Part shown: positions 36,390-46,017 of the stretch, one piece after another | Position numbering within the stretch: the first letter of the stretch is position 1 | How the letters are laid out: each line of letters starts with the position of its first letter | From: Veillonella sp. DNF00869 | GTDB taxonomy: Bacteria; Bacillota; Negativicutes; Veillonellales; Veillonellaceae | NCBI RefSeq assembly: GCF_001553345.1 | Contig: NZ_KQ960772.1 | Location: 1 to 64,000, forward strand | DNA length: 64,000 nucleotides | Reading direction: 5' to 3' | The notes under the pieces: generated by a model | What the model was told of the DNA's origin: nothing | Seen by the model: the letters and a program-made list of their open reading frames with translations, nothing else | Database searches by the model: none | Translations under genes and position numbers: made by a program

Positions 36390-38414
36390 ATGGATATACA
36401 AACTGAATACAGTTCTATTGAAATTACTGCTGCCGTTCTCATTCTTATCTTATTAGGTATTATTTTCTATTTGAATTGGCAACTAGCCATGTTGGCTTGT
36501 ATAGTGGTAATCGCTGCGTATTTGTACGTGGGACGTACCATTCGAAGAGGACGACATTTTAGAAAAGCTCAATTTGACTGTATGGCGAAAGGAATTACGC
36601 AGGCCTCTACCTTTGCGCTACAAAACTTGCCAGTAGGTATTGTTATCATCGATGAACATAATGTTATCTGCTGGAGTAATAGCGTATTTAGAGATTGGTT
36701 GCCCAGTGATTCTGATAAAACAATGAAATTAAGTGGATTTATTCCTACCTTGCGGATTGATAAATATTGGGGCAAGTCTGGGTTCTTTCACGAGGAAATT
36801 GATGGTAAGTATTATCGCGTACTTTACAAAACCTTGGTAGCACCAAAGTCTAACTATTCTGATGTAAAGAGTGATGAATTAGAGTCTTATATGGCATTTT
36901 ACTTTGATGATATTACAGATATTGAAGCAGAAAAACATAAGGCTATTTCTATGCTTCCAGCTCTTGGTTTCATTGCTATGGATAATATCGAAGATTTGCG
37001 TTCTGGCTTGAGCGATATTGAATATACACAATTGTGGTCCGATATGAACCGATTGATTGTGATGGAAATCGATCAACATGATGGTTTTATTCGGAATGCT
37101 ACAGAAGATACGTATACCTTTAGTATTAGTAAGGCTGCCATGTTGCACATGATGGAATCGAAGTTTAGTTTATTAGATAAAATTCGCGCTTTAACTACAT
37201 CGAAACATATCCCTCCAACCATCAGTATGGGTATTGCTTTGACAGAGGATACTGTGAAAGTACAAGGAGAAAAGGCAAAAGCTGCCTTGGAGATTGCTTT
37301 AGGACGTGGTGGCGACCAAGTTTGCGTATACCATGGTGAAGAAGTCAAGTTTTTTGGTGGAAAATCATCAGGAAATGAAAAGAATACTCGTGTCCGTGCT
37401 AGGGTCGTATCTCATGCATTACATGAAATTATGTTGGATTCTGATCGTGTGCTTGTGATGGGTCATGATCGGGAAGATTATGATAGTATTGGTGCTTCTG
37501 TAGGCGTAGCAGCGATGGCAAGAGCTCTTAAGAAACCAGTGAATATTGCCTTGAGTTCGCATCCTACAGCAGTTCGTAAATTAGTAGAAGTATTGGTAGA
37601 ACATCCAGATTTTCAAGGTCTAATTATTGATGAAGAAGAAGCAGCTCAGTTTGTAACAGATAATACAGTTGTGATTGTGACAGATGTGCATCGTTCTGAG
37701 ATGGTGGCAGCTCCATCAGCTTTGAAAAAGGCAAATCGTCGTGTTGTCATCGACCATCATAGAAGGGGTTCAGACTTTATTGAGTCTCCATTATTGACCT
37801 ATTTGGAACCATCTACATCATCTACTAGTGAACTGGTAACAGAGTTAATTCAATATTTCCCAGAACATGTAGAGATTAAGCATATTGAAGCTAGTGGTTT
37901 ATATGCGGGTATTGTAGTAGATACAAAAAACTTTGTGGTCCAAACAGGGGCGCGCACCTTTGAAGCAGCCTCTTTCTTGCGCCGATCAGGTGCAGATGTA
38001 TCTTTAGTACGACATTTATTTATGGATAGCTTTGAAGGTATGCGTATACGTTCTGCTATGCTAGCGTCTGCAGAAGAAATAGAAAATATGGCTTTTACAG
38101 AGGCACCGCAAGATGCGAAGAATGCAACAGTGATAGCAGCTCAAACAGGTGATAAATTAATTACGCTAGAGGGTATTGAAGCTAGTTTTGTATTTTATGT
38201 ATTGCCAGATGGTGGCATTGGAGTCAGTGCTAGGTCACAAGGCAAGTTAAATGTACAGTTAATTATGGAATCTGTCGGTGGCGGAGGTCATCGTACCGTG
38301 GCGGGCGCTCAGATTTACAATATGTCTATGAAGGAGGCGCGTCAATGGGTGACTGAAGTAGCCGTATCCCATATGACAGAATTACAAAGAGAAACGAAGG
38401 AGGACTTAACATGA
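36390..38414 (+). CDS. gdpP: Cyclic-di-AMP phosphodiesterase GdpP
   Basis: 674 residues. Two N-terminal helices (up to about 45) are followed by a PAS domain (about 75-170), a degenerate GGDEF domain and a DHH/DHHA1 phosphodiesterase (from about 350). The motifs are GHDREDYDSIGASVG, VTDVHRSEM, VIDHHRRG and VGGGGHRTVAGAQ. It lowers c-di-AMP, which controls potassium and osmotic balance and wall stress. GGAGG precedes the ATG at 36390. An in-frame GTG at 36366 has no such site. Confidence 0.94.
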   Translation: MDIQTEYSSIEITAAVLILILLGIIFYLNWQLAMLACIVVIAAYLYVGRTIRRGRHFRKAQFDCMAKGITQASTFALQNLPVGIVIIDEHNVICWSNSVFRDWLPSDSDKTMKLSGFIPTLRIDKYWGKSGFFHEEIDGKYYRVLYKTLVAPKSNYSDVKSDELESYMAFYFDDITDIEAEKHKAISMLPALGFIAMDNIEDLRSGLSDIEYTQLWSDMNRLIVMEIDQHDGFIRNATEDTYTFSISKAAMLHMMESKFSLLDKIRALTTSKHIPPTISMGIALTEDTVKVQGEKAKAALEIALGRGGDQVCVYHGEEVKFFGGKSSGNEKNTRVRARVVSHALHEIMLDSDRVLVMGHDREDYDSIGASVGVAAMARALKKPVNIALSSHPTAVRKLVEVLVEHPDFQGLIIDEEEAAQFVTDNTVVIVTDVHRSEMVAAPSALKKANRRVVIDHHRRGSDFIESPLLTYLEPSTSSTSELVTELIQYFPEHVEIKHIEASGLYAGIVVDTKNFVVQTGARTFEAASFLRRSGADVSLVRHLFMDSFEGMRIRSAMLASAEEIENMAFTEAPQDAKNATVIAAQTGDKLITLEGIEASFVFYVLPDGGIGVSARSQGKLNVQLIMESVGGGGHRTVAGAQIYNMSMKEARQWVTEVAVSHMTELQRETKEDLT

Positions 38415-38857
38415 AAGTAATTTTATTAGAAGATGTTAAAAAAGTTGGTAAACGTGGCGAAATCATAGAAGTTTCTGAAGCTTATGGTCGCAATGTGCTT
38501 ATTAAAAAAGGTGTTGGCCTTGAAGGAACTCCTCAGAATTTGAACAACGCGAAACAAAAATTGGGGGCTCAAGCTCATAAAAAACAAGTGGACTCTGATG
38601 AAGCTACTGTATTGGCTAGCCAATTGTCGAAAGTATCTATTACAATCCCTGTAAAAATGGGAGATGGTGGCCGTGTATTCGGTTCTGTAACAGGTAAAGA
38701 TATTTCTGATGCATTGCAAGCGCAAGTAAAAGTTGATGTAGATAAAAAGAAAATTGACTTAAAAGAGCCAATCAAAACATTGGGTACTCATGAAGTGTTA
38801 ATTCGAGTGCATCCAGAAATTACAGCTAAGATTACTGTAGAAGTAGTTGCGGGTTAA
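38411..38857 (+). CDS. rplI: 50S ribosomal protein L9
   Basis: 148 residues. It has MKVILLEDVKKVGKRGEIIEVSE near the start, the NVLIKKG segment, and a C-terminal domain ending with HPEITAKITVEV. The start overlaps the gdpP stop (ATGA), so translation is coupled. The length and order are standard. Confidence 0.97.
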   Translation: MKVILLEDVKKVGKRGEIIEVSEAYGRNVLIKKGVGLEGTPQNLNNAKQKLGAQAHKKQVDSDEATVLASQLSKVSITIPVKMGDGGRVFGSVTGKDISDALQAQVKVDVDKKKIDLKEPIKTLGTHEVLIRVHPEITAKITVEVVAG

Positions 38858-38860
38858 TAG

Positions 38861-38888
38861 AAAGAGGGGCTAGGCCCCTCTTTTTTGC
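38861..38888 (+). terminator. Terminator after rplI
   Basis: AAAGAGGGGC, loop TAG, GCCCCTCTTT and a T run. The dnaB gene follows 35 bp on, so it is either on its own promoter or read through. Confidence 0.9.
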
Positions 38889-38922
38889 ATAAAATATGTA
38901 ATTGTATATAGGGAGGGTATGT

Positions 38923-40275
38923 ATGTCAGGACGGATCCCACCGCATAGTATAGAAGCAGAACGAGCCGTACTAGGAGCTATTTTGCTCAATAAAGATGCC
39001 TTTGATGCAGTTAGCTCTATTGTAAAAGCAGAAGATTTTTACAGTGATAATCATCGAGTAATTTATGAAGCGATTGCTAGTATTGTAGGAAAAAATCAGC
39101 GAGCAGACTATGTTTTATTATCTGAAGAATTAAAAAAATCCCAAAAATTAGAGGCTGTAGGAGGTATTTTATACCTTACAAATCTTACAACAGATATTGT
39201 AGATGTATACAATGTAGAAGATCATGCAAAAATTGTGAGAGATAAAGCCCATTTGCGTAAACTTATTCATGTAGCGAATGCAGTGGAATCTATGGCCTAT
39301 CGTGAAGAAGAAGAGACAGAAGATATCGTCAATCGAGCAGAACAAATGGTATTAGATGTAAGCGGCACCACCAAAGGAGAATCCTCGTTTAGTTCTATGC
39401 GAGATGTGGTGTATGAAACGATTGATCGTATCAATGAATTACAACGGCATAAAGGGATATTGACTGGCGTATCTACGGGATTTAAAGACTTAGATAACCT
39501 AACTAGTGGATTGCAAAAATCAGATTTAATTTTAGTAGCAGCCCGCCCTTCTATGGGTAAAACAGCATTTACATTGAACATTGCTCAAAATGTAGCTATG
39601 AAATCGAAGAAAAATGTAGCCTTTTTCTCTCTAGAAATGTCTAAGACACAGCTTGTAGCCCGTGTGTTGGCAGCAGTGGCAGGTATTAACTCTGGACGAA
39701 TCCGGAATGGTCAATTGAGTCAAGAAGACTGGGGAAAAGCGATTAGTGCCTTGAATGATTTAGCAGAAGCTCCCTTATATATTGATGATACTTCAGGTTT
39801 GACGCCACAGTTAATGAAGAAAAAATTGCGCCGTTTAATTCAAGAGCATGGTGAATTAGGACTTGTGGTGGTGGACTATATTCAGCTCATGGAAAATGGC
39901 GGTAAAAAAATAGCGGATAATCGCCAACAAGAAGTATCTGCCATTTCTCGACAATTAAAAATTATGGCACGAGAATTTAATGTGCCATTGATTGCCTTGT
40001 CGCAGTTAAGTCGTGGTGTGGAAAGCCGGGCAGATAAAACGCCGATGTTAAGTGATTTGCGTGAATCTGGCTCTCTAGAACAAGATGCGGATATCGTTGC
40101 TTTCTTGAATCGTGAAAATTATCAAGATACAGAAGATACTAGTGATGGTGTAGAAACACAAGTTATCATCCGTAAGCATCGTAATGGTGAGTTAGGGATT
40201 GTAAAACTATGGTTTGAAGGGGCATATACACGGTTTAGAGATCTGGCGTATCGTGAAGATGACCCTGGTATATAG
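38923..40275 (+). CDS. dnaB: Replicative DNA helicase DnaB
   Basis: 450 residues. The N-terminal domain (IPPHSIEAERAVLGAILLN, with VEDHAKIVRDKAHLR) is followed by the RecA-like domain with Walker A ARPSMGKTAF (near 207), VAFFSLEMSK, VVVDYIQLM, ALSQLSRGVE and SGSLEQDADIVAFLNR. It unwinds DNA at the replication fork. GGGAGG lies 6 nt before the ATG at 38923. The longer TTG start at 38902 overlaps the leader. Confidence 0.96.
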   Translation: MSGRIPPHSIEAERAVLGAILLNKDAFDAVSSIVKAEDFYSDNHRVIYEAIASIVGKNQRADYVLLSEELKKSQKLEAVGGILYLTNLTTDIVDVYNVEDHAKIVRDKAHLRKLIHVANAVESMAYREEEETEDIVNRAEQMVLDVSGTTKGESSFSSMRDVVYETIDRINELQRHKGILTGVSTGFKDLDNLTSGLQKSDLILVAARPSMGKTAFTLNIAQNVAMKSKKNVAFFSLEMSKTQLVARVLAAVAGINSGRIRNGQLSQEDWGKAISALNDLAEAPLYIDDTSGLTPQLMKKKLRRLIQEHGELGLVVVDYIQLMENGGKKIADNRQQEVSAISRQLKIMAREFNVPLIALSQLSRGVESRADKTPMLSDLRESGSLEQDADIVAFLNRENYQDTEDTSDGVETQVIIRKHRNGELGIVKLWFEGAYTRFRDLAYREDDPGI

Positions 40276-40293
40276 AAGCAGGAGGGAGAGCTA

Positions 40294-41460
40294 ATGAAAG
40301 AGACTTGGAAACGTATGCTGTGTGCAGCAGTGTTGACTATGGGTATTACATCTACAGGAATACTTACAGTAGAAGCTCATGGATTGTGGGAGGCTCTTGG
40401 TAAAAGTGTATTAGGAGGCATTTCTGTGCATCAACATTTGAGTGACCTAGACAATACAGAAAAAGGTCAACAAGAAATGTTGGAAAAAACAAAAGACCGT
40501 ACAGGCGTTTATGATAATTACGCCTATCAAATGCGGGCGAAGCGTATTGTGGATGAGCTTTCTAAATCCCCTCATGTAAAACGTAGTTATGTGGTGTATG
40601 TGAATCCAGATGAAGATTTCAATGCATTTATGACTTTTGGTCGAGTTATGTCTATTAACAAAGGCACTATGGATTTACTAGATGATGATGCTTTAGCGGC
40701 AGTAATTGGTCACGAGTTAAGCCACGGTGAGCATAAAGATTTAGTAAATGGAGCCAAGAAAAGTAGTATTTTATCTACCGTGATTGGAGCGGCTACCTTT
40801 AACTCAGGTGATTTAGGGCAAATTGCGGCGGGACTTACTGGAAAATATTTAGATAGTCAAGTATTCACTATGTCTCAAGAAAAAAATGCTGATGAATTAG
40901 GCTTTAGCATCTTAGCGGATTCTTCCTATAATGTTGGTGGTGCGGCCCTTGCTATGGAAGTGATCAAAAATAAATATGGTGATACCTACCGTGAAGGGTT
41001 TGGTAAAATTTTAAATCCCAACGACCATCCAAAAACATCGCAACGAGTATTGGATAATTTACAACGCTTGTATGTATATTCTGGCAATCATGTAAAAGTA
41101 GAACAACAAACAGTTTTTATCAATGGTAAGCCTGTTTATGAAGGAACAGCAAAAGGTAATTATACGGCGCCAATGCGAGCTTACTTAGTGGCTGGTAAAC
41201 TGGCTAGATTGTATCATGATAATGCCATTGGAGGTGCTCGTGTAGATGGATCTACTGTAGCGATTGGAATGACTAATATTGTGACTATGCCAACCTATGA
41301 CGCAGCGTTTAACATTGCCAAACAAATGAATGCAGCTATCAGTGATGAGTCTGGTATTGTAGCAGATAAAAAAGTAGATAAGAAAGATAAAAAGGACAAA
41401 AAAGATAAAAAGGACAAAGAAGATAAAAAAGATAAAAAAGATAAAAAAGAACAAAAGTAA
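40294..41460 (+). CDS. Secreted M48-family zinc metalloprotease with a Lys/Asp-rich tail
   Basis: 388 residues. A signal peptide (1 to about 28) is followed by an M48 catalytic site VIGHELSHGEHKDLV (near 137-151, HExxH) and a later glutamate, EKNADELGFSIL (about 199-210). It resembles YggG/BepA-type periplasmic proteases that maintain envelope proteins. The C-terminus is about 30 residues of repeated KDKKDK. The gene lies 18 bp after dnaB, so may share its transcript. The exact substrate is unknown. Confidence 0.85.
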   Translation: MKETWKRMLCAAVLTMGITSTGILTVEAHGLWEALGKSVLGGISVHQHLSDLDNTEKGQQEMLEKTKDRTGVYDNYAYQMRAKRIVDELSKSPHVKRSYVVYVNPDEDFNAFMTFGRVMSINKGTMDLLDDDALAAVIGHELSHGEHKDLVNGAKKSSILSTVIGAATFNSGDLGQIAAGLTGKYLDSQVFTMSQEKNADELGFSILADSSYNVGGAALAMEVIKNKYGDTYREGFGKILNPNDHPKTSQRVLDNLQRLYVYSGNHVKVEQQTVFINGKPVYEGTAKGNYTAPMRAYLVAGKLARLYHDNAIGGARVDGSTVAIGMTNIVTMPTYDAAFNIAKQMNAAISDESGIVADKKVDKKDKKDKKDKKDKEDKKDKKDKKEQK

Positions 41461-41775
41461 TAAGGATAGATAAAACTAATCGTTATAGTAGACTATACAA
41501 TAGGTCATTATTATCGATAGATATCGATAGAGAAAAACGATAAATATAGATGTTCTTTTATGGAATTCGATATAGATATGAATATATATGAACTTATGAG
41601 GAAGAACATAAGTGAAGCATAACTAAAAGTAATGATTACTTTAACCTTATAAAATAGCTGTTTTTAGGTTATTTTTTAAAGGAATTAATTAAATTATCCC
41701 TTAACTATGCATATATGATAAGAGTAAAACGCCTACAACAAGGGGATTTCTATTCCATGTGGTGTACATGTGTGC
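41461..41775. other. AT-rich intergenic region between the M48 protease and ldh genes
   Basis: About 400 bp separate the genes. I see direct repeats (ATCGATAG) near 41515-41530, an inverted repeat ATGTTCTT/AAGAACAT near 41549-41610, and no coding signal. No strong terminator is evident for the upstream gene. A weak stem near 41650-41680 with a T run is the best candidate. Confidence 0.4.
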
Positions 41776-41781
41776 TATAAT
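41756..41781 (+). promoter_or_regulatory. Extended -10 promoter of the malate/lactate dehydrogenase gene
   Basis: TGC-TATAAT (41773-41781) is an extended -10 with a weak -35. A short inverted repeat, CATGT/ACATG (41756-41770), lies where the -35 should be, and may bind a regulator. Confidence 0.55.
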
Positions 41782-41867
41782 TTACGTATCAAGAGTAGTG
41801 ACAATCTGTTGAGGAGTACTACAAGATGTCACAATTTATTTTATGGTTAGGGAAAGAGGTTTTAAAG

Positions 41868-42989
41868 ATGGGAAATTTTGTTTACATCCAAGAAGAAAAA
41901 CTTAACGCATTCTGTCAAGACGCATTTGAAGGATTTGGCTTCAGCCCTGAAGAAGCTGGCATCATTAAAGACGTATTGATGATGTCTGACATGTACGGTA
42001 TCCAATCCCACGGTATGCAACGTGTAGTTCGTTACCACAAAGGTATTGAAAAAGGTCTTATCGATATTAAAGCAAAACCAGAAGTAGTATTCGAAACTCC
42101 AGTGTCCGCAGTTGTTGAAGGCCATGATGCAATGGGTCAATTAGTTGGTCATTTCGCTATGGAATTAGCAATTAAAAAAGCTAAAGAATCTGGTATTGGT
42201 ATCGTATCCGCTCGTAACTCTAACCACTATGGTATCGCTGGTTACTATGCTGATCTTGCTTTAAAAGAAGGCTTAATTGGTTTCTCTTGCACTAACTCTG
42301 AAGCAATCATGGTTCCTACATTTGCTCGTAAAGCAATGCTTGGTTCCAACCCAATCGCTTTCGCAATGCCAGCTGAACCATACAACTTCTTCTTCGACGC
42401 TTCTACAACAGTAGTAACTCGTGGTAAATTAGAAATGTACAATAAATTAGGCAAAGAATTGCCTAACGGTTGGGCATTAAATAAAGACGGTAAAGCATCT
42501 CAAAATGCTGCAGAAGTATTGGGCAACATCTCCGACCACGTTGGTGGCGGTATCATGCCTTTAGGTGGCAACACTGAACAATTAGGTTCCCACAAAGGTT
42601 ATGGTTACGGTATGCTTTGCGAAATCTTCGCATCTATCTTCTCTCAAGGTGGTACATCCAATAAATGTATGACTGGTGGCCGTTCCAATATTTGTCATGG
42701 TTTCATGGCTATTAACCCAGCAATCTTTGGTAACCCAGAAGAAGTTAAAAAACACTTCTCCACATTCTTACAAGAACTTCGTGAAGCTCCTAAAGCTGAA
42801 GGTGCTGAACGCATCTATACTCATGGTGAAAAAGAAGCAGAAGCTATCGAAGTTTGCCGTAAAGAAGGTGTGCCAGTTATCGACAAAACTGTGGCAGAAT
42901 TGTTCGACGTATGTAACTTGTTGAAATTGGATCCTAAAAAATACTTCGGCGACTATGAACCACCTAAAGCAGTTGCTTCCAACTACTAA
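41868..42989 (+). CDS. Malate/L-lactate dehydrogenase, type-2 (Ldh_2 / YlbC family)
   Basis: 373 residues. The Ldh_2 family uses NAD(P) with 2-hydroxyacids such as malate, lactate or ureidoglycolate. It has SDMYGIQSHGMQRVVRY (near 37-53), SARNSNHYGIAGYYAD, LGSNPIAFAMPAE, GSHKGYGYGMLCEI and GFMAINPAIFG. The next gene is a lactate permease. Lactate-malate interconversion fits Veillonella, where an NAD-bound malate-lactate transhydrogenase was described biochemically. A start at 41826 is also possible (GAGGAG nearby). I prefer 41868 because the N-terminus then matches the family. Confidence 0.85.
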   Translation: MGNFVYIQEEKLNAFCQDAFEGFGFSPEEAGIIKDVLMMSDMYGIQSHGMQRVVRYHKGIEKGLIDIKAKPEVVFETPVSAVVEGHDAMGQLVGHFAMELAIKKAKESGIGIVSARNSNHYGIAGYYADLALKEGLIGFSCTNSEAIMVPTFARKAMLGSNPIAFAMPAEPYNFFFDASTTVVTRGKLEMYNKLGKELPNGWALNKDGKASQNAAEVLGNISDHVGGGIMPLGGNTEQLGSHKGYGYGMLCEIFASIFSQGGTSNKCMTGGRSNICHGFMAINPAIFGNPEEVKKHFSTFLQELREAPKAEGAERIYTHGEKEAEAIEVCRKEGVPVIDKTVAELFDVCNLLKLDPKKYFGDYEPPKAVASNY

Positions 42990-43102
42990 TTTGCAGTTCA
43001 ATAGCTGACAATTACAAATCTTTATCGATGCAGAATCAGTAGTTTTGTATCCCTAAGGAATACTTCTTAGAGACTGGTAACAGTCAACATCTTTGAACAT
43101 AT

Positions 43103-43136
43103 GAGAGAGGGAATCTGTGGATTTCCTCTCTTTTTG
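43103..43136 (+). terminator. Terminator of the malate/lactate dehydrogenase gene
   Basis: GAGAGAGGGAA and TTTCCTCTC pair around a short loop, then TTTTT. It lies 70 bp before the permease, which therefore has its own start or depends on readthrough. Confidence 0.85.
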
Positions 43137-43205
43137 TTTATATCACACTGTGCGTATGCTAGAATTGAATTACAGTGATTCACACTATAGAAAGGGATTG
43201 TTAAT

Positions 43206-44840
43206 ATGGATATATTTTTAGCAGTCTTGCCGATCCTATGGCTTATCGTAGCATTGGCAGTATTAAAAATGCCTGCATGGAAAGCATGTTTGGCAGCAGC
43301 AATTGGTACATATATTTTAGCTGTATTCTACTATGGAGAAAATGCATATATTATGTACACAGGAGCTATGGAAGGTGTAGCTCTTGCAGTTTGGCCAATT
43401 CTTTTGGTTATTACAGCAGCAATTTTTACATATCAATTAGTAGTTCATACAAAAGCTATGGAAACTATTAAAGTTATGTTATCTTCCGTAACTAGTGATA
43501 TGCGTATCTTAGCCGTATTGTTAGCATGGGGCTTTGGTGCTTTCATGGAAGGTATGGCAGGTTTCGGTACAGCCGTTGCGATTCCAGCAGCGATGATGGT
43601 AGCAGTAGGATTTGATCCATTGAAATCCATCTTGGCTTGTTTAGTAGCAAACTCCGTACCAACTACATTTGGCTCTATTGCGATTCCAACAACAACATTG
43701 GCATCTTTGACTGGTCTACAACCAGCTGAATTGGGTACATTCATTGCAGTGCAATTATTCTTCTTAAACGTAATTACTCCATTCTTCATCGTAGGCATCA
43801 TTGCGGGCGGTGTGAAAGCAATTAAAGGTGTATTTGTACAAACTTTATTAGCTGGTTTAGCATTGGCGATTCCTGAATTATTGATTAGCATGTATGCAGG
43901 TGGTCCTGAGTTAGCCGTTATGGGTTCTTCTATTGTAATCATGGGTGTCATCATTGCTATCGCAAAATTAATGCCTGTTAATGATCCAGAATACAAAGTT
44001 GAAACTGGCGCTGCACGTACAGTATCTGCTAAAGAAGGTTTAATTGCAGCATCTCCATTCATTTTGATTTTCATCTTGTTAATTGGTACATCTAAATTGG
44101 TGCCAGCTGTATATAATGCTTTGATGGTATTTAAAACATCTGTACCTATCCATGCTGGTGTAAATGCAAAACCTTACACATTCGTTTGGATTGCGACTCC
44201 TGGTATCATGATTTTCATTTCCGCTTTAATTGGTGGTTTTATCCAAAAAGCAGGTCTTGGAACTCAAAAACAAGTATTAACTAATACTTTCAAAACTTTG
44301 AAATTAACGTATGTAACAATCATTTCTGTAGTAGTAACTGCAAAATTGATGACATACTCTGGTATGACTGGCATGATTGCGAATGCATTAGTAGCTGCTA
44401 CCGGTAGTATGTACCCTGCATTTGCTCCTGTAATTGGTGCATTGGGTGCCTTCTTGACAGGTTCTGGTACAAATGCGAACGTATTGTTCGGACCATTGCA
44501 AACAGCAGCGGCTCATCAATTGACACCTGGTCATGATACATTAGCATTGTGGTTGGCAGCAACTAACTCTGGTTCCGCTGGTGTTGGTAAAATGTTCTCC
44601 CCACAAAGTATTGCGATTGCCATCGGTGCCGTAGGTCCTGCTCTTAACACATTCATCGAAGAACACAAAATCGATGCACAAAAAGCTGACCAATTACGTC
44701 ATTCCATCGATGCAAGTTCTATCATGGTTCATGTAGCTAAATACTTCTTGTTATACTTAGTTATTTCTGGTATTTTTGCTTACTTCGGTCAAGAATTCTT
44801 CCCACAATTGGAAGGTATCTTAACAATGGTTAAGCACTAA
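43206..44840 (+). CDS. lldP: L-lactate permease (LldP/LctP family)
   Basis: 544 residues with about 13 hydrophobic segments. Conserved family parts include WAFGAFMEGMAGFGTAVAIPA-like GFGAFMEGMAGFGTAVA (near 109), LVANSVPTTFGSIAIPT, YSGMTGMIANALVAATG, FLTGSGTNANVLFGPLQ and GSAGVGKMFSPQSIAIA. It brings in lactate with H+ (or Na+). With lutABC and the dehydrogenase it forms the lactate-use set. AAAGGG lies before the ATG. Confidence 0.95.
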   Translation: MDIFLAVLPILWLIVALAVLKMPAWKACLAAAIGTYILAVFYYGENAYIMYTGAMEGVALAVWPILLVITAAIFTYQLVVHTKAMETIKVMLSSVTSDMRILAVLLAWGFGAFMEGMAGFGTAVAIPAAMMVAVGFDPLKSILACLVANSVPTTFGSIAIPTTTLASLTGLQPAELGTFIAVQLFFLNVITPFFIVGIIAGGVKAIKGVFVQTLLAGLALAIPELLISMYAGGPELAVMGSSIVIMGVIIAIAKLMPVNDPEYKVETGAARTVSAKEGLIAASPFILIFILLIGTSKLVPAVYNALMVFKTSVPIHAGVNAKPYTFVWIATPGIMIFISALIGGFIQKAGLGTQKQVLTNTFKTLKLTYVTIISVVVTAKLMTYSGMTGMIANALVAATGSMYPAFAPVIGALGAFLTGSGTNANVLFGPLQTAAAHQLTPGHDTLALWLAATNSGSAGVGKMFSPQSIAIAIGAVGPALNTFIEEHKIDAQKADQLRHSIDASSIMVHVAKYFLLYLVISGIFAYFGQEFFPQLEGILTMVKH

Positions 44841-44866
44841 TTACTATCTAGCATACTAAAACAGAT

Positions 44867-44899
44867 AAAGAGACAACATTTCGGTGTTGTCTCTTTTTG
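44867..44899 (+). terminator. Terminator of the lactate permease gene
   Basis: AAAGAGACAACA, loop TTTCGG, TGTTGTCTCTTT and T run, a 12-bp perfect stem. Confidence 0.93.
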
Positions 44900-45003
44900 T
44901 ATTTATAGCGTTTATATAATTTAAAATAGTTTTTACGATGATATATCAATATTGGGGCTCTTTGTCAAATGTGGGAATATATGTATGTAATAGGGGATAC
45001 AAC

Positions 45004-45079
45004 TTCATCTAATATTCATTGTAACTTCATGGTCGGCTCATTCTTTTTTCATAATTGGTTCATATTCATAGGATATGAT
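45004..45079 (+). promoter_or_regulatory. Six-fold 11-bp TTCAT array and -10 before the first PepSY gene
   Basis: TTCAT begins at 45004, 45015, 45026, 45048 and 45059, with CTCAT at 45037, every step exactly 11 bp. An extra TTCAT lies at 45065. TATGAT (45074-45079) starts 15 bp after the start of the last in-phase box. No clear -35 is present, as expected for activator-dependent promoters. Confidence 0.85.
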
Positions 45080-45157
45080 ATAAACAAGTTAGAAATAACG
45101 AATATTCCTTAATTAAAAACCAAGACACGATGCATCGGGCACGTGAAGGAGGAGATT

Positions 45158-45829
45158 ATGAAAAAAATGTTTCGTTTAGGAGCTGCTGTGATGGCTCTAG
45201 GTGCAGGCCTTATGATGGCAAGTGGTGTAGCAAATGCTGCGAACACAAGTATGATGAAAAATATGCCAGCAGATCAAATGGCTAAAATTAATTCTTGGAA
45301 TGGTGTAGGTAGCGTGGTGCCTAGCGTATTACCATTGAGTGATGTAGATTATAAAGGGGTAGTTACAAAATTTAAATCCTTATATCCGGATGCACAAATT
45401 GTAGGTATTTCTTATGATGGAAAACATAACCCAACTTACGAAGTAGATGGTATCGTGGATGGTTTAAAAATTGAAATGCATATCCGTGAAAATGGAGATA
45501 TTTTAAATACAGAAGTAAAACCTTTGAAACAAGGTAAACATATGAAACAACAGGGTTCCATGATGTATGGTCAAGCTATGAACGGCAACCATAGTATGTC
45601 TAAAGCTTTTGATGTAAATGATATCATTATGCCAGAAGTGGCAGAAACAAAAGCTCAGGAAAAAGTGGGCGGCACATTTGAAGCAATGGATTGGTCTGTA
45701 GAAAAAGAGCATGGACGTCTAGTCTATGAATTAGATATGATCGATGGCAGTGGTAAAGAAGCTGAAGTCAAAGTAGATGCAATGACTGGCGAAATTATCA
45801 ATGTAAAAGCAAAAACTAGCAAGTACTAA
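45158..45829 (+). CDS. Secreted PepSY-domain protein (first of two paralogues)
   Basis: 223 residues. A signal peptide (1 to about 28, ending VANAAN) is followed by two PepSY-like units: DVDYKGVVTKFKSLYPDAQIV to NTEVKP, and a second ending VYELDMIDGSGKEAEVKVDAMTGEII. PepSY domains are short periplasmic or extracellular modules, some of which inhibit peptidases or bind ligands. The start at 45158 has AAGGAGGAG ahead. The upstream GTG at 45143 lies before that site. The function is unknown. Confidence 0.8.
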   Translation: MKKMFRLGAAVMALGAGLMMASGVANAANTSMMKNMPADQMAKINSWNGVGSVVPSVLPLSDVDYKGVVTKFKSLYPDAQIVGISYDGKHNPTYEVDGIVDGLKIEMHIRENGDILNTEVKPLKQGKHMKQQGSMMYGQAMNGNHSMSKAFDVNDIIMPEVAETKAQEKVGGTFEAMDWSVEKEHGRLVYELDMIDGSGKEAEVKVDAMTGEIINVKAKTSKY

Positions 45830-45929
45830 TTCTAGTGAAATTCTCCTTATAATTCCCTTACTTTAAATACAAATAATACACAAATATACTCCCTTACTAT
45901 ATAACTACAACCCTTTGAGAATACATATG

Positions 45930-45970
45930 CCACTAGCTCTATTGTAGAGCTAGTGGTATTGTATTTTTAT
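45930..45970 (+). terminator. Terminator after the first PepSY gene
   Basis: CCACTAGCTCTA, loop TTG, TAGAGCTAGTGG, then TATTGTATTTTTA. Perfect 12-bp stem. Confidence 0.88.
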
Positions 45971-46017
45971 AAGAAAGCAGATCTATTCATTGTGTAATAA
46001 CTTGCTTAATTTGCGAA

